From positions 1-64,000 of the forward strand of contig JASJFT010000083.1 in assembly GCA_030770425.1 (NCBI GenBank): a stretch of 64,000 nucleotides of DNA. Direction: 5' to 3'. Positions 33,346 through 45,000 of the stretch are shown in pieces. The position numbers were made by a program, and so were the translations under genes. Source of the stretch: Darksidea phi (Eukaryota > Ascomycota > Dothideomycetes > Pleosporales > Lentitheciaceae). Numbering within the stretch: the stretch's first letter is position 1; every line of letters starts with the position of its first letter. Below the pieces are notes generated by a model. The model was given only the letters and a program-made list of their open reading frames with translations. It did not search any database and was not told where the DNA came from.

Positions 33346-36112
33346 CTACCCCAACCTCTCATCCATCAACTCCTGCACCCCCCTTTCCCCCAATTCTGGG
33401 ACCAGTCGCAGCACGATCAACTCAACAATCGCAAAAATAAGATGTTTGTTCAGATAAGCGTCATCTAGGCAGTCCAGTAACGCCTCTGTTTGCCGAAGCT
33501 GTTCACTCTGGTTTGCGCTCGCGAAGAAGGCAGTCGCCACTTTGGTTGGAAGCAAACCCAATAATGTGGCGGCGCATCGGTGTTTGATCAACTTCGCTTC
33601 TTCAGCAGATGGCGGTTGCCGTGGGGGGGCTAACGTGTTATTCGGAAAGAGTGTTGCACGAAGTGTGCGAAGAACGGTGGGCAGAACGGCTGGGTTCAGG
33701 ACTCGCGTTTGGATCGTTTGGGATAGGTATCTAGACAAGATAGGGTTAGCTTGAGAAAAATCAGTAAAGTCGGAGATCGTGATTGGCGCAAAATGGTGCA
33801 AAATGTATCAGTGCGTTCCGATCAATGCGCAAGCCCATGGGTACGGCCAGCCACGAATAACATATCGCGAATCACCCGTGTCCTTCAACGGGCGAGGACG
33901 ACCAAAGAGAGCATGATAATCTGGTCAGATGAGAAATGCGGGGTGTGCGCTACGGGCGGAGACGGGCGGACGGGCGAATCAAGGGAGATCATCTTCATGG
34001 CGTGAGGCAACGTCGAGTGTGTTGCTTCATGCTCAGACCCCGGGCTTAAACCGTGCGACCACCTGCCTGTAGAGTTATGGCCCATGTTAAAAAGCGGAAA
34101 ATGCGCCTTGCGTTAGGGCATAGTCTGTAAGGGTCCGAATTGTTGGTGGGATCGACCGTAGCATTGTTCAAGAGCGCTTGTCGAGGGGCAGCGACATCGC
34201 AGTCTCGCCAACCTAATCAGCGGTCAAGAATGTGAGGCGCACTTGGTTGGCGCCTGAGACGGATGGAAAGGATTCGTAGCGACCGACTGCGCCGTAGAGA
34301 GCGGCCAGTCCCGAGCTAGACGGACGAAAGCTATGTGGGCAGATCAACCGGGCGCGTAAGCAGGCAATCCGCAGAAGCCGGGGCCACGATAAGAGGGATG
34401 AGGCGCGGTTCTCGCGTCGCAAGGCTGCAACGCCATGTACGACTTGAAGCAACCTAAGCGACCAGAAATAAGCGATGTCGGTTTCGTCGAGTGTCTGGCA
34501 TCTTGAGGACAGTGTTGTAAACTGCCTGCCAAGTACAGGGCTAGGCGCGAAACGCCTCGATTTGCCGCCCGGAAGCGGGTGCTTGGGGTCGCAGGAGTTG
34601 ATGCATGCCGGCACGGGGTGACTGCGTGTGAGAGCTTGCGGCCCGTTCCATTCGCTGGCGACCAAGTCAAGTGATCAAAATCTCATGCGGGGCCACCTGC
34701 AGCCAAAAGACGGGATGTCGCACTGACCGGAACCTTGATGCCTTCTGTCCAACCAAAACTAAGAAGAGAACGAGATTGTAACTCACCTGTCCAATACGCC
34801 ATCAGTGTCACCCACCCTTCCCGGACCGATCAGTGCTCCCCAGTGCAGCATTGATATGAGGCCTGACAGCCAAGGCATGCGTGCGTCTAGCTCAACAAGT
34901 TTCGAAGCGCAGCCCCACAACCGCATGCTCACTATAGGTCGCTTGAAGGGCAGCGGACGCCTCACTGCTGAAGATTCCGCTTGCGGTAATTGCGATTGGT
35001 GTCCTGCCTCAACGGGTGACTGACCGCTAGCTCCCGTGACAGATCTCGGTGGTAGAGACGATGATTTAGCAACAGCTACTACCGCTGCACGCATCGCTGT
35101 ACACGCTAGGAACATGTATTGAATGACCGCCCAAAAGAGCCCGCCGACGGTCATGGGAGCGCTTTCATGACGTCCTCCGCGGGCCATCGACGGCTTAGGA
35201 GGCCCGCTTTGTTCGCCGGTTGGCGGAGAGAGCAATCCATGACGCTCGAGACGGCCCAGCGGCTGCTCTGGGTCGGCATCGTCTGATTGTATCTCCTTCT
35301 CTTTACCGCGATCGGTCTGCAGGACCTCAGCTATTCTTGTGATGCCTTCCCACAGCAACCATCCTTCAGACACCTTTCCGCTGATGCCGTTTCCTAGGAT
35401 CATCTCCGCGAATATCTCTGCCACTAGGGATCGCAGACACGCATTTCCCAAATCCTCGGTCGGCAGGAGTACAACCAATACTCCCTGTACAAGCAACTGA
35501 CGCCACGCAGACTCGTTTTCCCGCTGCTGAACAATGCTAGATGGCACTGATTCATTTGGAAGGGGAGACAATGCAGGGTGCGGATGGAGTGTGTGATAGA
35601 CAACACGAGGGTCTTCAACCAGTGTATGACGATCAGACACTTGCTGTTTCGCGAGGCGAGATGCTTCGAGGTCACCGTTAGATTGATCTCATGCCACCGT
35701 TCAAGGATCGGAAGAACCTACCGTTCAGGTGGGCTTCAACAAGCTCGGGGATCTCGTCGAGTAAAAGCGCTTCTAAGTCGACTTTACGGAGGCGCTGTTC
35801 CAGCGCCCGTGTGCAATGCGCAATGGTTTGAAGCACTTCGTTCAGAAACACGTGGTCAGGGGTGATTTTCGAATACCACGTCTGTACAAACTCTTTAATG
35901 ATGACTGCAATAATACCGTACAATTGAATGTCAATTTCGTTGGAGCTGGTCAGAGGCGGGAGTACTTCTTCGATCGGACGTGGGCTATTGCGTCCCTTTT
36001 CGCCGTTGCCCAGAAGCACATCGTGTGAGCATAGTGTTCGTCGAATGAAAGCTGCGGTTGCCTTGTCGGAGGTCGTGTCAGGGGAAGACATTTGCGTCTC
36101 GGCCTGGCGCAT
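33346..36112 (-). CDS. PXA-domain protein (sorting-nexin-associated domain)
   Basis: Three exons (36112-35722, 35663-34787, 33730-33346) give 550 residues. A start at 36091 would give 543. The N-terminal region has the PXA signature: E-I-D-I-Q-L-Y-G-I-I-A-V-I-I, V-Q-T-W-Y-S-K-I-T-P-D, and D-E-I-P-E-L-V-E-A-H-L followed across the splice by A-S-R-L-A. Then come V-Y-H-T-L-H-P-H-P-A-L-S-P and L-L-V-Q-G-V-L-V-V-L-L-P, where animal and yeast relatives (Snx13/14/19/25, Mdm1) continue into RGS and PX domains. Here there is no PX or RGS domain; it belongs to the short fungal PXA-only type. The C-terminus (D-A-Y-L-N-K-H-L-I, L-V-P-E-L-G-E) is conserved. The likely location is at endosome/ER contacts, by analogy only. 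The second intron, 1,056 bp, is listed separately. Its start is divergent from MED10. Confidence 0.85.
33731..34786 (-). other. Abnormally long intron (1,056 bp) in the PXA-domain gene
   Basis: On the minus strand it starts gtgagt after ...G-V-L-D-R and ends gctaac...tgtctag before Y-L-S-Q-T-I-Q-T. The two flanks are continuous in homologous proteins as I know them, and the phase closes with a split AGA codon. All other introns measured in this window are 48-200 bp. The interior has no frame with a recognisable domain, so it looks like an insertion into a formerly short intron. Confidence 0.75.
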
Positions 36113-36483
36113 CACTGCAAGTAGGCGAAGCTGATCTAACAAGTGGCTTCCGATGGCTACCAGTCTAGAGGGAATCGTTGTAAATTTGGTGTTTTTCCCT
36201 GGAGAGACAGGGCTTTTGAGAGTCCGTTTCCGTCATCAGCGATTAATATTCATCGCTCCAACGCAACCTAAGAGTTCTGATGACTCGTATGATGCGTAAA
36301 TGCCAGTGTGGGATGTTGCGCGGGTGTCGTTGTGAACGGCAAAGGTGAGGCGAGTCTGCAGGTGACGACACGGGGATGGAACAAGCAATATTCCGAAAAT
36401 CTTGGCGGTCTCATTCTCAATTGTACGTCCGACGTGCGCTCACCTAGCTACCCAAAGCCTTCTCCGGACAACCTCGTTCTAAA
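36113..36483. promoter_or_regulatory. Shared divergent promoter region (PXA protein / MED10)
   Basis: 371 bp between two opposite start codons. It must hold both promoters. No specific motif is claimed. Confidence 0.5.
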
Positions 36484-37036
36484 ATGGCGCCCAGCACTCA
36501 TGGTATGTATAATTGCTGGGAAGATAGTGCTTTGTCATTGACGCTCTGGAAGGTCCGGTCGCGGCGGTGGAAGTGCAAATGAAGGATATTGTGCAGAATC
36601 TCTTCAATCTCATGGTCCAGTCCTTTGACCATCAAGGGAACCTCACCCAAGATGCAATGAAGCGAGAAATGTACGTGCAGTCTATGCCCTTTCCTAGAGC
36701 TGGGATAGTCACTAACAAACATCTACTAGACAATCTCTCGTGCAGAACCTCGTCAAGCTATCTCAAACAGCACCCTCCGTTTACATTGACATTCCTCCCG
36801 AAGTCACTGCATACGTTGAGGGCGGCCGCAATCCCGACATTTTTACCCGCGAGTTCGTCGAGACCGTGCAGCGGATGAATCAGATGTTGAAGGGCCGCGC
36901 CGCAGCCTACCGACTCCTGCAGGAGACACTTGCGAGAGACCTTATCGAAGGCATTCCAGAGCTCAAGGACGATATTACTATGACCGTTGAGTCGACTGGA
37001 GGCAAGGTTTTGCCGCCAAGACCTTCAATCACATGA
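36484..37036 (+). CDS. NUT2: Mediator complex subunit 10 (Med10/Nut2)
   Basis: Three exons (36484-36502, 36553-36670, 36730-37036) encode 147 residues, the usual size. The sequence runs M-A-P-S-T-H-G then V-Q-M-K-D-I-V-Q-N-L-F-N-L-M-V-Q and L-V-K-L-S-Q-T-A-P-S-V. It continues I-P-P-E-V-T-A-Y-V-E-G-G-R-N-P-D-I-F-T-R-E-F-V-E. The N-P-D-I-(F/Y)-T-R-E-F motif is diagnostic for Med10. The protein sits in the middle module of Mediator and helps transmit activator signals to RNA polymerase II in the nucleus. The 19-nt first exon carries only six whole codons. Confidence 0.95.
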
Positions 37037-39512
37037 AAGAAGCATCCCATCCATGAGCCGCGCAACGACATAGACACTAAAACGTTTATCACGGTTCGCC
37101 CTCAATAAGGTAACCTTCGGCTAGCTACAGCCATTGGTTTGCTCCATTTCAGAAGTACACCTAAGGCTTCACCGAAGAAAGCCCACGGGCCGTCGGATCG
37201 TGGTTATACCGACATGCACCCTCCCAGCGCACGGCCGCCGTTGAAAAGCTGGGGAAGTGGCCCTTCTGGACTGGCATCGAGCTAGGCATTACGGTCTAGC
37301 ACATCCTATCGTATACTAAAGTTAGGGCACACTTGGCCTCATACATAAATTTTTTTATATACACCCTTATAGCGGCGAATGGAACTAGTATAAGGAACGT
37401 ACGTTGACGTCTGTCGGACATTTACTTGTTGCATGGTGATCCCAGTTCCAGATTGGAAGCTAACAAGGTTTGCACAGTGTTTTTGCTTCCCCGGTTCAAC
37501 AAGCAAAGTCTGCACTGATAACGATAGGAAATATGCACCGTCAACCATCGCTCATATGCACACAGCCTCTGATGTACGAGATTGGCCATAACTCAGTCGT
37601 GGCCTTGCCAGCCTTGCTTTAAGGGCGACGGTAGATCCATGATTCAATTCACAGGTATCCTTCAACGAATAGTACTTCAACCGGTGTATCCGGCCACTCA
37701 AATCCAGGATCCGTGGCACGTCTGAAGCCAACATGTACTTTGCCGGAAAGTACCTCTCGCCCGGAAGGACTGGACGTGCTTCATCAATATGAATCCATAT
37801 GCTGCGGACTTGACGAACGCTAAATGCGCGTGGAAGTGAACTGATGCCCAATGTATTTACCCATCAAAAATCATACAGTCGAGAGTTGAAGCAAAGTGCT
37901 TACTGCGGCGGGCCTGTTCCGCGGCTTTTCATTACTGTGCAGCTTGCTTACCCTACCTAGCTACTGTGAAACAGGTGCACGAGAAGCGCCAAGCCTCACC
38001 GTCGCTATGGCGAATCGTTAGTACCTAGTAAGGCGGAGCCCAAAACTTCTTCATTCCTGCGGCCCAAGCGCTTGGATCATGCCCTCCTAAGAAGATCTCT
38101 ACCCTCTCGAGGGTTTTGGTGCCATTTTGCTAGCTTTTCTGCCAGGGCCAGGTTGTAACGAGCGTCAGGTTCGGGAAGGAGCTCGAACGGTCCCATCAGC
38201 GTCCCGGAAGAAGCACCCTCCTTGCGCCTCACTTTTCTTTAACAAGTCTCTCAATGCCCGAGGAAGTGGGGTAGACTATGGAAATGCGGCACTAATGCAT
38301 AAGTCAGGGCACAATTACGTGCCGGACATGGGTGCAACCATGCAACGCTCGGGCCATGATCTTTTGCGGGATAGTAAGCTTAATTGAAGGTGATATTGCC
38401 TATTATATGAAGCAACCGGGTACTTACCTCGCTTCGTTCTTCGCGACATGTGAAAATACTGGTCAGGTGATGATAGACTTTGCCGAAGTGATAGAGTCTA
38501 GAGGCAAGGGCGGAGTTTCGGAGATGGTCGTGGGTGAAGATTGTGATGGAAGTCGTGAGTGATAAGTAACTTTAATGCGATGGCGTAAACGGGCTGCTGA
38601 GCGACCTTTACGTCAGGGATCATCATTGCATCACCCGACAGCAGTGGTCAATGGATGATGGGGAAGGGCACTGCTGTTTAAGTGCGGTAATAGTACTTCA
38701 GTCACGCTTTCACTTATATTCACGATAACCCTTTGCAAGGTATCAATTATGGGAGGTTGGGCGGCAAGAGAGGTCAATGGGCGACCGGACGTGCATTTAA
38801 CAGCCGCCGCCTCTTCTTCGAGGCTGAGGGAAGAAGTTTCTAGCTTGCAAAAGCTAGCGCGATTATTTGGCGTTCTATCCTCTACCTACTCACCAAACAT
38901 TATTGGAACGATAGCTGGCGGTGAATTATGGCTTGATTTACTTTCATTAATATTGAATAGCGAATAGTTCATAGAAGGCCTGGCTTAGCGTCAACTAAAG
39001 TCTAGCTTATACGCTCGGCGAGGAAGCTCACCAAGATAATATTCGAGTAGCAGTGACCTCACTAGGTTGCAGTTGAAGCTTTCGATGCATTAAGGGGCTA
39101 CAAGGCTAGCTGTTCTTATCAACGTTGTCGCATTTCTCTGAGCTGTCGTTTCTGCTTCTATACCACACATCCGCCACTGTGATTCTGAAACTATTTGCTA
39201 TGTAGTGCAGCAAGGAAAGTTGTAAAATCTGCATGATCTCGCCCCGAAACCGAATGATATTATAGAAAAACTTCAATACAGAGAGTGGCAACGACACATA
39301 ATACTACTTGCTGCGTTTACTGACTGTCTAATATTAGGTGGCTGAGGCATGGTGGTAGAATTCCCCTTCTTTCAGATAAGCGTCACAGGCACCTACCACC
39401 CCACCGACTACTCTATCTTGTTTAATGCGACTATCTATGTAGATACGTTACGAACTTTTCAAAAACAAATTCCGTTTATTTTCTAGTCACATGTAAACTA
39501 TCGTAAGTACGG

Positions 39513-39640
39513 TGTAAAGCTCTATAGCTCTATTATCGTGTATAAGGTGTGGGTATAGTACCTCTACTGTGTACAAACTTCTACTGTGTTTTGTGCGGAC
39601 CTTACAAAAGATACTCTCACTATGCAAATCCAACCCAAAT
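39513..39640 (+). repeat. Dispersed repeat, copy B
   Basis: This matches the reverse complement of 2,933-3,075 over about 130 bp. Relative to copy A several C positions are T (for example cacctccactg in A against tacctctactg here), the direction expected from RIP. It lies about 100 bp left of the foldback element. No coding potential is seen. Confidence 0.8.
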
Positions 39641-39745
39641 AAACCATCGCAAGGACACGACTTTACTCTCACCTGCAGAGCAACAAGCACTATGGTACCG
39701 TGCCCTTATCCTTGATTAGGGCAGCCTTATTAAGAATCGGGGTAT

Positions 39746-39805
39746 AGTATTAGGCTCAGTATTAGGCTCAGTATTAGGCTCAGTATTAGGCTCAGTATTA
39801 GGCTC
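39746..39805. repeat. 12-bp tandem repeat, five copies (left arm)
   Basis: Perfect head-to-tail copies of AGTATTAGGCTC. An inverted, slightly diverged array of the same unit lies at 40,109-40,171. Confidence 0.95.
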
Positions 39806-40108
39806 AGTAACCAGCTGATGCGGAGCTCAGCGGCTGGCCTATATCGAGCTCAGTAGCTGGCTGAGGCAGAGTTTAGTAGCTGGGTCGTTGGGTAGTATTA
39901 AGGGCGCACGGGTGTTCGTAGGTATTCACATGCTAGCACGTAAAATCTTCTACGTCATATACTCTCAACAACCTTAATACTATATATTTACCCTCTTGCT
40001 CCTCCTTCGCGGTAATATAATAAGAACTATATAGTTTATACGACTAAGTAAGGTACCCTCCTAAGCTCGATATAGGCCAGCTGCTCAGCTCGATATAGGT
40101 TAGGTACT

Positions 40109-40171
40109 GAGCCCAATACTAAGCCTGATACTAAGCCTGATACTAAGCCTGATACTGAGCCTGATACTAAG
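40109..40171. repeat. 12-bp tandem repeat, about five copies (right arm, inverted)
   Basis: Units of TGATACTAAGCC type, mostly perfect, inverted relative to the array at 39,746-39,805. The reverse complement of the unit differs from the left unit at two positions, both C/T. Confidence 0.9.
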
Positions 40172-40255
40172 TTCGATATAGGCTGGCTGCTGAGCTCGAG
40201 GGAAGGAGAAAGAGAGAGAGCGAGTAATATATATAGCATAGTTTAAACAGAGTAA

Positions 40256-40313
40256 ATTTTAATTTTAATATTTTAATATTTTAATATTTTAATATTTTAA
40301 TATTTTAATATTT
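40256..40313. repeat. TTTTAATA tandem array
   Basis: Six to seven copies of an 8-bp TTTTAATA unit, almost pure A+T, just right of the foldback element. It may be a simple expansion. Confidence 0.9.
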
Positions 40314-40983
40314 TTAAACTGTTGGGGATTTTTGAAATAAATAAATATAAAAGATAGCTATTGAATATTAAACCCATATTTAATTTTTTTAATTCTGCCC
40401 TCGTCCTTGATGAGACAATCGCTCCAAGTGAAGGGAGCCGACATTGCCACCACACTGGGTCACGAAAACATTAAGGCAAACAACTTTCAGCATGATCCTT
40501 TCATACCAGGCTATACATAGCCTTTACGTACGTACGTCACAGGCGCCTCTGAGGTACCTGCACATATTGAGTCCACAATGTTCCCAGCGAAATTACTTTT
40601 CACGAACGACGACCTGGGAATATAGTGAACCATTTGCACTTCTATAGTCAGGCTTGAAGGCTTGATGCGCAAATAGAATGTCCATCATCGCAGTGGCGAA
40701 GTCGAATTGCGCTGGCACGCTTCACTTCGCAACACAAACGAACAATAAACATCGTGTGTCCACAAGCAAACCTTTCACAATGTATATTCACAGCATTTCT
40801 TCGCTTCTTCCCCCCTCCTTAAGCCCAAAAAAATCTACGCCACAGCGCCTCAACGCACAAAACTCGAAGACCCTTAAAAGTACAACCAGAACCAACACCG
40901 CCATTCACAACCAAAGTTTTGATCGCACCGTTACAAAAGGCTTCTTTGAAAACTTAAAAATTAAAAGCAAAAGAAAGGCCACA

Positions 40984-42000
40984 ATGCGATTTGTCCAATG
41001 CGATGGTTCCGGTTCGCCAGTCCAGAGTGCTTCGCTCTCTCTTTCTTGCAGCTGGACTAAACTTACGCCTCCACCAACACCCCGAAACCTAGTTCCAGAA
41101 CCCCCAGCACAATCTCTTGGTTTCTATGACAGTAACGTCGAGAACATCCCCTCCTACCACGACTGCATTGGCACCGACATTAACGGCACCTTGGCAACGG
41201 AAGCAAGGTTCTTCTTCTGTGAACCCACGACAGCTGCTAGACACTGCCGTGGGCATCTCAAACACCAACTTTCTAGACTTAATTGGACTGTAGTCAAGCG
41301 GATGTTGTCAGGCTGGGCCGAAGAAGCCTCATTCGAATTAATCGCGCTCGTCAATCGCGCCTTTGAGGGCCGCGACGCATGCGAGATGGGTTACAAGATG
41401 ACGGACTTCATTCCTTCTATTACGTTGCCAACTATTTACCAGCTAGGCCGAAAGTTTGACTCCCTCTCCGATATCCTTCAGGCGCTGCTAGAGCGTGCGC
41501 CGCCGAAGACGGAGTTTGAAGACGAGGGACTACAACGCATGCAATGGATGTTTGCTATCAAAATGGGCGAGAAGGCCCGTCATTCACTTATTGAGCAAGG
41601 TATATGCAAGCCATGGCAAATCATGCTGTCGCGGGAGAATTTGCAGCGGCAGGATGAGTTGAGCCAGGCACTTGTAAGTGCCCTAGAGCAACTTCACCCT
41701 GTGCCCGCCGCTGACACCAATATTCAGATGCAGTTCTACATGCTCAACCAGAAGGAGTTCTCGTTTACCGAACTTATGGAGTTCGAGCCGGTCTGGGTTG
41801 TTGAACGGGACAAGAAGGTGTGGAGGCTGGAGATTGACACCCCGTTCATAGACTTAGATGTGTGTCATGGCGAGCCTGTTGATAAGTCTAAGCATTTACA
41901 AACATGCTTTGAGCTTCCGGAAAGTGCGGGCAGTGTGTCGGTCGATGACTACTGTCGTAGGACGCGTACCGTGGAGGACGAGTGGGAGATGCTTGTGTAA
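40984..42000 (+). CDS. Orphan hypothetical protein in the repeat island
   Basis: An uninterrupted frame of 338 residues from the ATG at 40,984 (context acaATGc). The frame stays open back to an ATG at 40,678, giving 440 residues, but that extension is Ser/Thr/Lys-rich and looks like leader. No domain is recognised. A segment around residues 75-250 looks folded and mostly helical, with several Cys and aromatic residues (F-F-F-C-E-P-T-T-A-A-R-H-C-R-G-H near the start of it) and charged helices. The acidic C-terminus ends D-E-W-E-M-L-V. There is no signal peptide or membrane helix. Its position among decayed repeats and its codon use in an AT-rich setting suggest a lineage-specific gene. A long intact frame in such DNA argues for it being real. 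Confidence 0.6.
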   Translation: MRFVQCDGSGSPVQSASLSLSCSWTKLTPPPTPRNLVPEPPAQSLGFYDSNVENIPSYHDCIGTDINGTLATEARFFFCEPTTAARHCRGHLKHQLSRLNWTVVKRMLSGWAEEASFELIALVNRAFEGRDACEMGYKMTDFIPSITLPTIYQLGRKFDSLSDILQALLERAPPKTEFEDEGLQRMQWMFAIKMGEKARHSLIEQGICKPWQIMLSRENLQRQDELSQALVSALEQLHPVPAADTNIQMQFYMLNQKEFSFTELMEFEPVWVVERDKKVWRLEIDTPFIDLDVCHGEPVDKSKHLQTCFELPESAGSVSVDDYCRRTRTVEDEWEMLV

Positions 42001-45000
42001 ATATCTACCGGTTAGACCTCCGTGTGATCTTGTTGATTTTTGACTAGCCATTCCAATACTATATGTAGCGCTAAACAAAACAAAAGTTGACTGAGTTGTC
42101 TCTAGTACCAAAACTATTAGTAAGCTGTAAAGAGTGAAATATGAGGTGGAGGATACATAAAGTTCGGCGGACGCTGCTTTGTGGGCCGATAGCAAAGTGC
42201 GATTGCCAAGTGTTCGAAGGCGAATAGCAACCCAAATTTGGATATATCGTGTGTCTCCGAATGGACTCAGCTTCTTTTTGGTCCTCGGTTGAGGGCGCAT
42301 GAAAGCGGAACTTGACAGTAGACCGAAATCTCCGAAAGAGGTTTCCGAGCTCCTGAGTGCGTTATGCTTTATTTTTATTTGTCGGTCGGCAGTTAGAAAG
42401 GCTCAGGTTCTTACGCATGGGTTTTCTCGTGAGCTGTTATTTCACCACCTTCCTGATCGATCATTGTCACTGTACGACTCTACACTACTTATAATATACT
42501 CTGCTGTTTACCAATCACTCCTACTTCTGGGCATCCATCGACAAAGCTTCTGCGTTCTCACCTCCTCTTTGTCCGCGACCCGTATCTTCCTTTCCGAAGG
42601 GCTGAATAATTCTATTACAAACAAGATGACCACAGAGTACAACCATACCAGAACCAAAGGCGAATATTGTACTGCACCTAGCAAATGCATGTCGCCAAAC
42701 GAAGCGAAATGATCAATTACTCTGAGCGTTTCAGTGTCGACGCGGGGACTACGAAGCAGAATGAATTTGTTCAGGAAAATTAGTGTACCGATTTACGTAG
42801 AGTGAAAATTGTGAATGGGTTCGGAATTCGTTGTTCGAGAAGGAGTGGTTCGTTGAGGACGTTGTCATGGACGAAATCTAGCGATCATGCGGTCGTTACT
42901 ATATACTTCGCATACAAGATAACACCTCCAAGGTTCATTAAAAGTACTAATAGTGCTATATAGAATCTCCTGTATATGCACGTCGACAAGAAGTATGGCG
43001 AGAAATCTATACAATGGGAAAGATCAAGGGGACTAAGTATTGGTGGAACCGGTTGCACATCCGGGCTCACTCGAAAGGCACTTGACAAAGGATTGACATG
43101 AGTGCTTCGTTATTTAGATGGGTTGATATGTGAGCAACCCTGCTTCACTGCGGAGGAAGCGAGTTACCGAAGAGAAATTGTATCTCTCAGATTGTCAACT
43201 CACATGTGCCACAGAAATGTCTCGGAATCTCGGAAAACGGACTCCTTTCCCAAGCCTAGTGCGAACAGGGCTGTAGACGATGCTATTCAACGTCAGACGA
43301 CTCCGTGGATGTTCTTCTTCCGACATCGGGGGACCATTTCACGCCGTTCAGGCCCGAAGAATCACGGATTGACTCTGAGAATAGGCCCATCTTTGATGGA
43401 TATGACCTTATAGCTATGTGAGAGAAGTATGGGTAGGCCTCAAGATGGACAGGTATCTGTAAAAACACGCGGTTTGGTAGCTAGCTGAGGCAAATTGGTT
43501 CTGGCATGATCAAGAAGATTGACGGGACATTAATACTTTGGTCCTTAGAATTTCTATTTAGGCCGAGCGATATTAGAGCTTGCTAGTATATTGTATGCGC
43601 CTTGGCCCATTTCCGAACACGAAATCGATATAGGATCGATTAGGAGACTTCTAGTTGATAGTGTCTAGCCAAACTTTGGGAACGCGACAAGATATTTCAA
43701 GTATGCTGAACGATTCTTGGATACATCAACCTACTTCGGGTTGGCTTCATTGCCCGACTTACTTATTATATATCTTATTACCACCTAAGTAGCCACCACA
43801 TGGACTTGTATTGAAGTCGTTTTTGTTGCTACTTGTATATGTAGAAAGCTTGCATTGTCTCTATGGCTAGAAGGAGCGAAATCTGAATCTGTATATATTA
43901 GGTAGCCACTACGAACGCTACAGTCACAATTCATCTATAGTCACGATAATTCGGAAGTGCCCAAAGTTATATAGGGCGGTCGGAAAAGAGAGAGCTTTCA
44001 CTGGTTGTTCAAATCCATTGTTGCACTGCGGAGCTTCTCCAGACAGCGCCATACAGATCACTGGACCGCAGCACTGATTGTCGAAATAGAAGAATTGTAT
44101 AATCCCACAGCTTGTCAAAAAAACCTAAAGCGGATCTCGCGCAGAAAACCCCAGGGAAAGGATTGAGCAGCTTGCAAGATACTATGGATTGCGCTTACGC
44201 AGGACCGCATATGGTGATCAAAGCCTTCGTTGATATTGAGTCTTCAGACGGATCGCCGTGTTTTAATTTCAATCCTCAAAGATAGTACCAATCGAGGTAC
44301 AAAACCTTTTGGAAGTATAGAGACCTGGACTCGAATTGAACGGAGGATGTTCGTTCAGGTCGTCATTACGGTTCGTAGGGCGAGACTACTGCTTCGCGGC
44401 TGGTATGAATAGAGAAGCAACAGCATTCGGTGTCGCCTTCATAGGTGCGGAAACCTCATCCATGGTAATAACCTTGGAGCACCAAATTTGGAGCACCAAT
44501 AGTGGAGTTCGTTTCTCGGGTAGTCCTTCTAGTGTGTAGACAGCTTTCCAACCAAAAGGATATACTTCAGTAGATGATCCTGTTCGTACGGGGATAGACT
44601 CTCATCATCGGTACCCCTCTTCGTCACAACCCCTTCTCCTCGTTGTACCCACCTTGACCTTCTCTCTTCTGTATTTAAACCACATGCCCCTTCCCTCAGC
44701 CTTAGCCTCCGCCTGTTAAGTTGCTTTAGATTCGTGCTTCGAATGTTCGCCTCAAATCTCTGTATGTCTAGTCCTCTTTTTCGTTCTTGCAGTGGAAGCC
44801 TAGGAGTAGGTCCGCGGATGACGCCAGTGACAAGGCTGACCAGGATAAGCTAATATTAGATTACAGGCGGCAGAGCTATACAGATTCATCCTGACCGCTT
44901 GCCAATATAAGGAGACGCTTAATACCAGGCACTAGTTACAATGATCCACCGAACTATAGTGAGCTATGCGTATTGGAACAGAATCGGTTGATCTCTCGGT

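Larger units (their letters stand above)
39746..40205. mobile_element. Foldback (MITE-like) element with tandem-repeat arms
   Basis: The left arm starts with five perfect copies of AGTATTAGGCTC (39,746-39,805), then ggctggcctatatcgagct-type sequence. The right arm carries the reverse complement: ctcgatataggccagctgctcagc near 40,070-40,095, then about five 12-bp units of TGATACTAAGCC type (40,109-40,171), then cgatataggctggctgctgagctcgag. Differences between arms are largely transitions. Inside, gtagtattaagg (39,892) pairs with ccttaatactat (39,971). About 460 bp with no coding frame, so a non-autonomous foldback or MITE-like element is the best reading. Target-site duplications were not identified. 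Confidence 0.65.
37037..40983. other. AT-rich, repeat-bearing, gene-poor island (left part)
   Basis: Nearly 4 kb with short, stop-broken frames. The stretch becomes AT- and TA-rich to the right. It holds the second copy of a dispersed repeat, a foldback element and an 8-bp tandem array, all listed separately. The last 300 bases before 40,984 are open in the frame of the next gene but look like a leader (Ser/Lys/Thr-rich translation). Such islands usually reflect old, RIP-mutated transposons, which is an inference here. Confidence 0.6.

Noticed and set aside
32774..33440. Opposed frames of 168 (minus) and 172 (plus) codons
   Set aside because: They overlap almost fully, neither shows a motif, and the plus frame runs into the 3' end of the PXA gene. 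They are kept only as something to test by RNA-seq.
34213..34665. 150-codon minus-strand frame inside the long PXA intron
   Set aside because: No motif, and splice signals place it inside the intron. It could be part of inserted DNA, but a gene is not supported.
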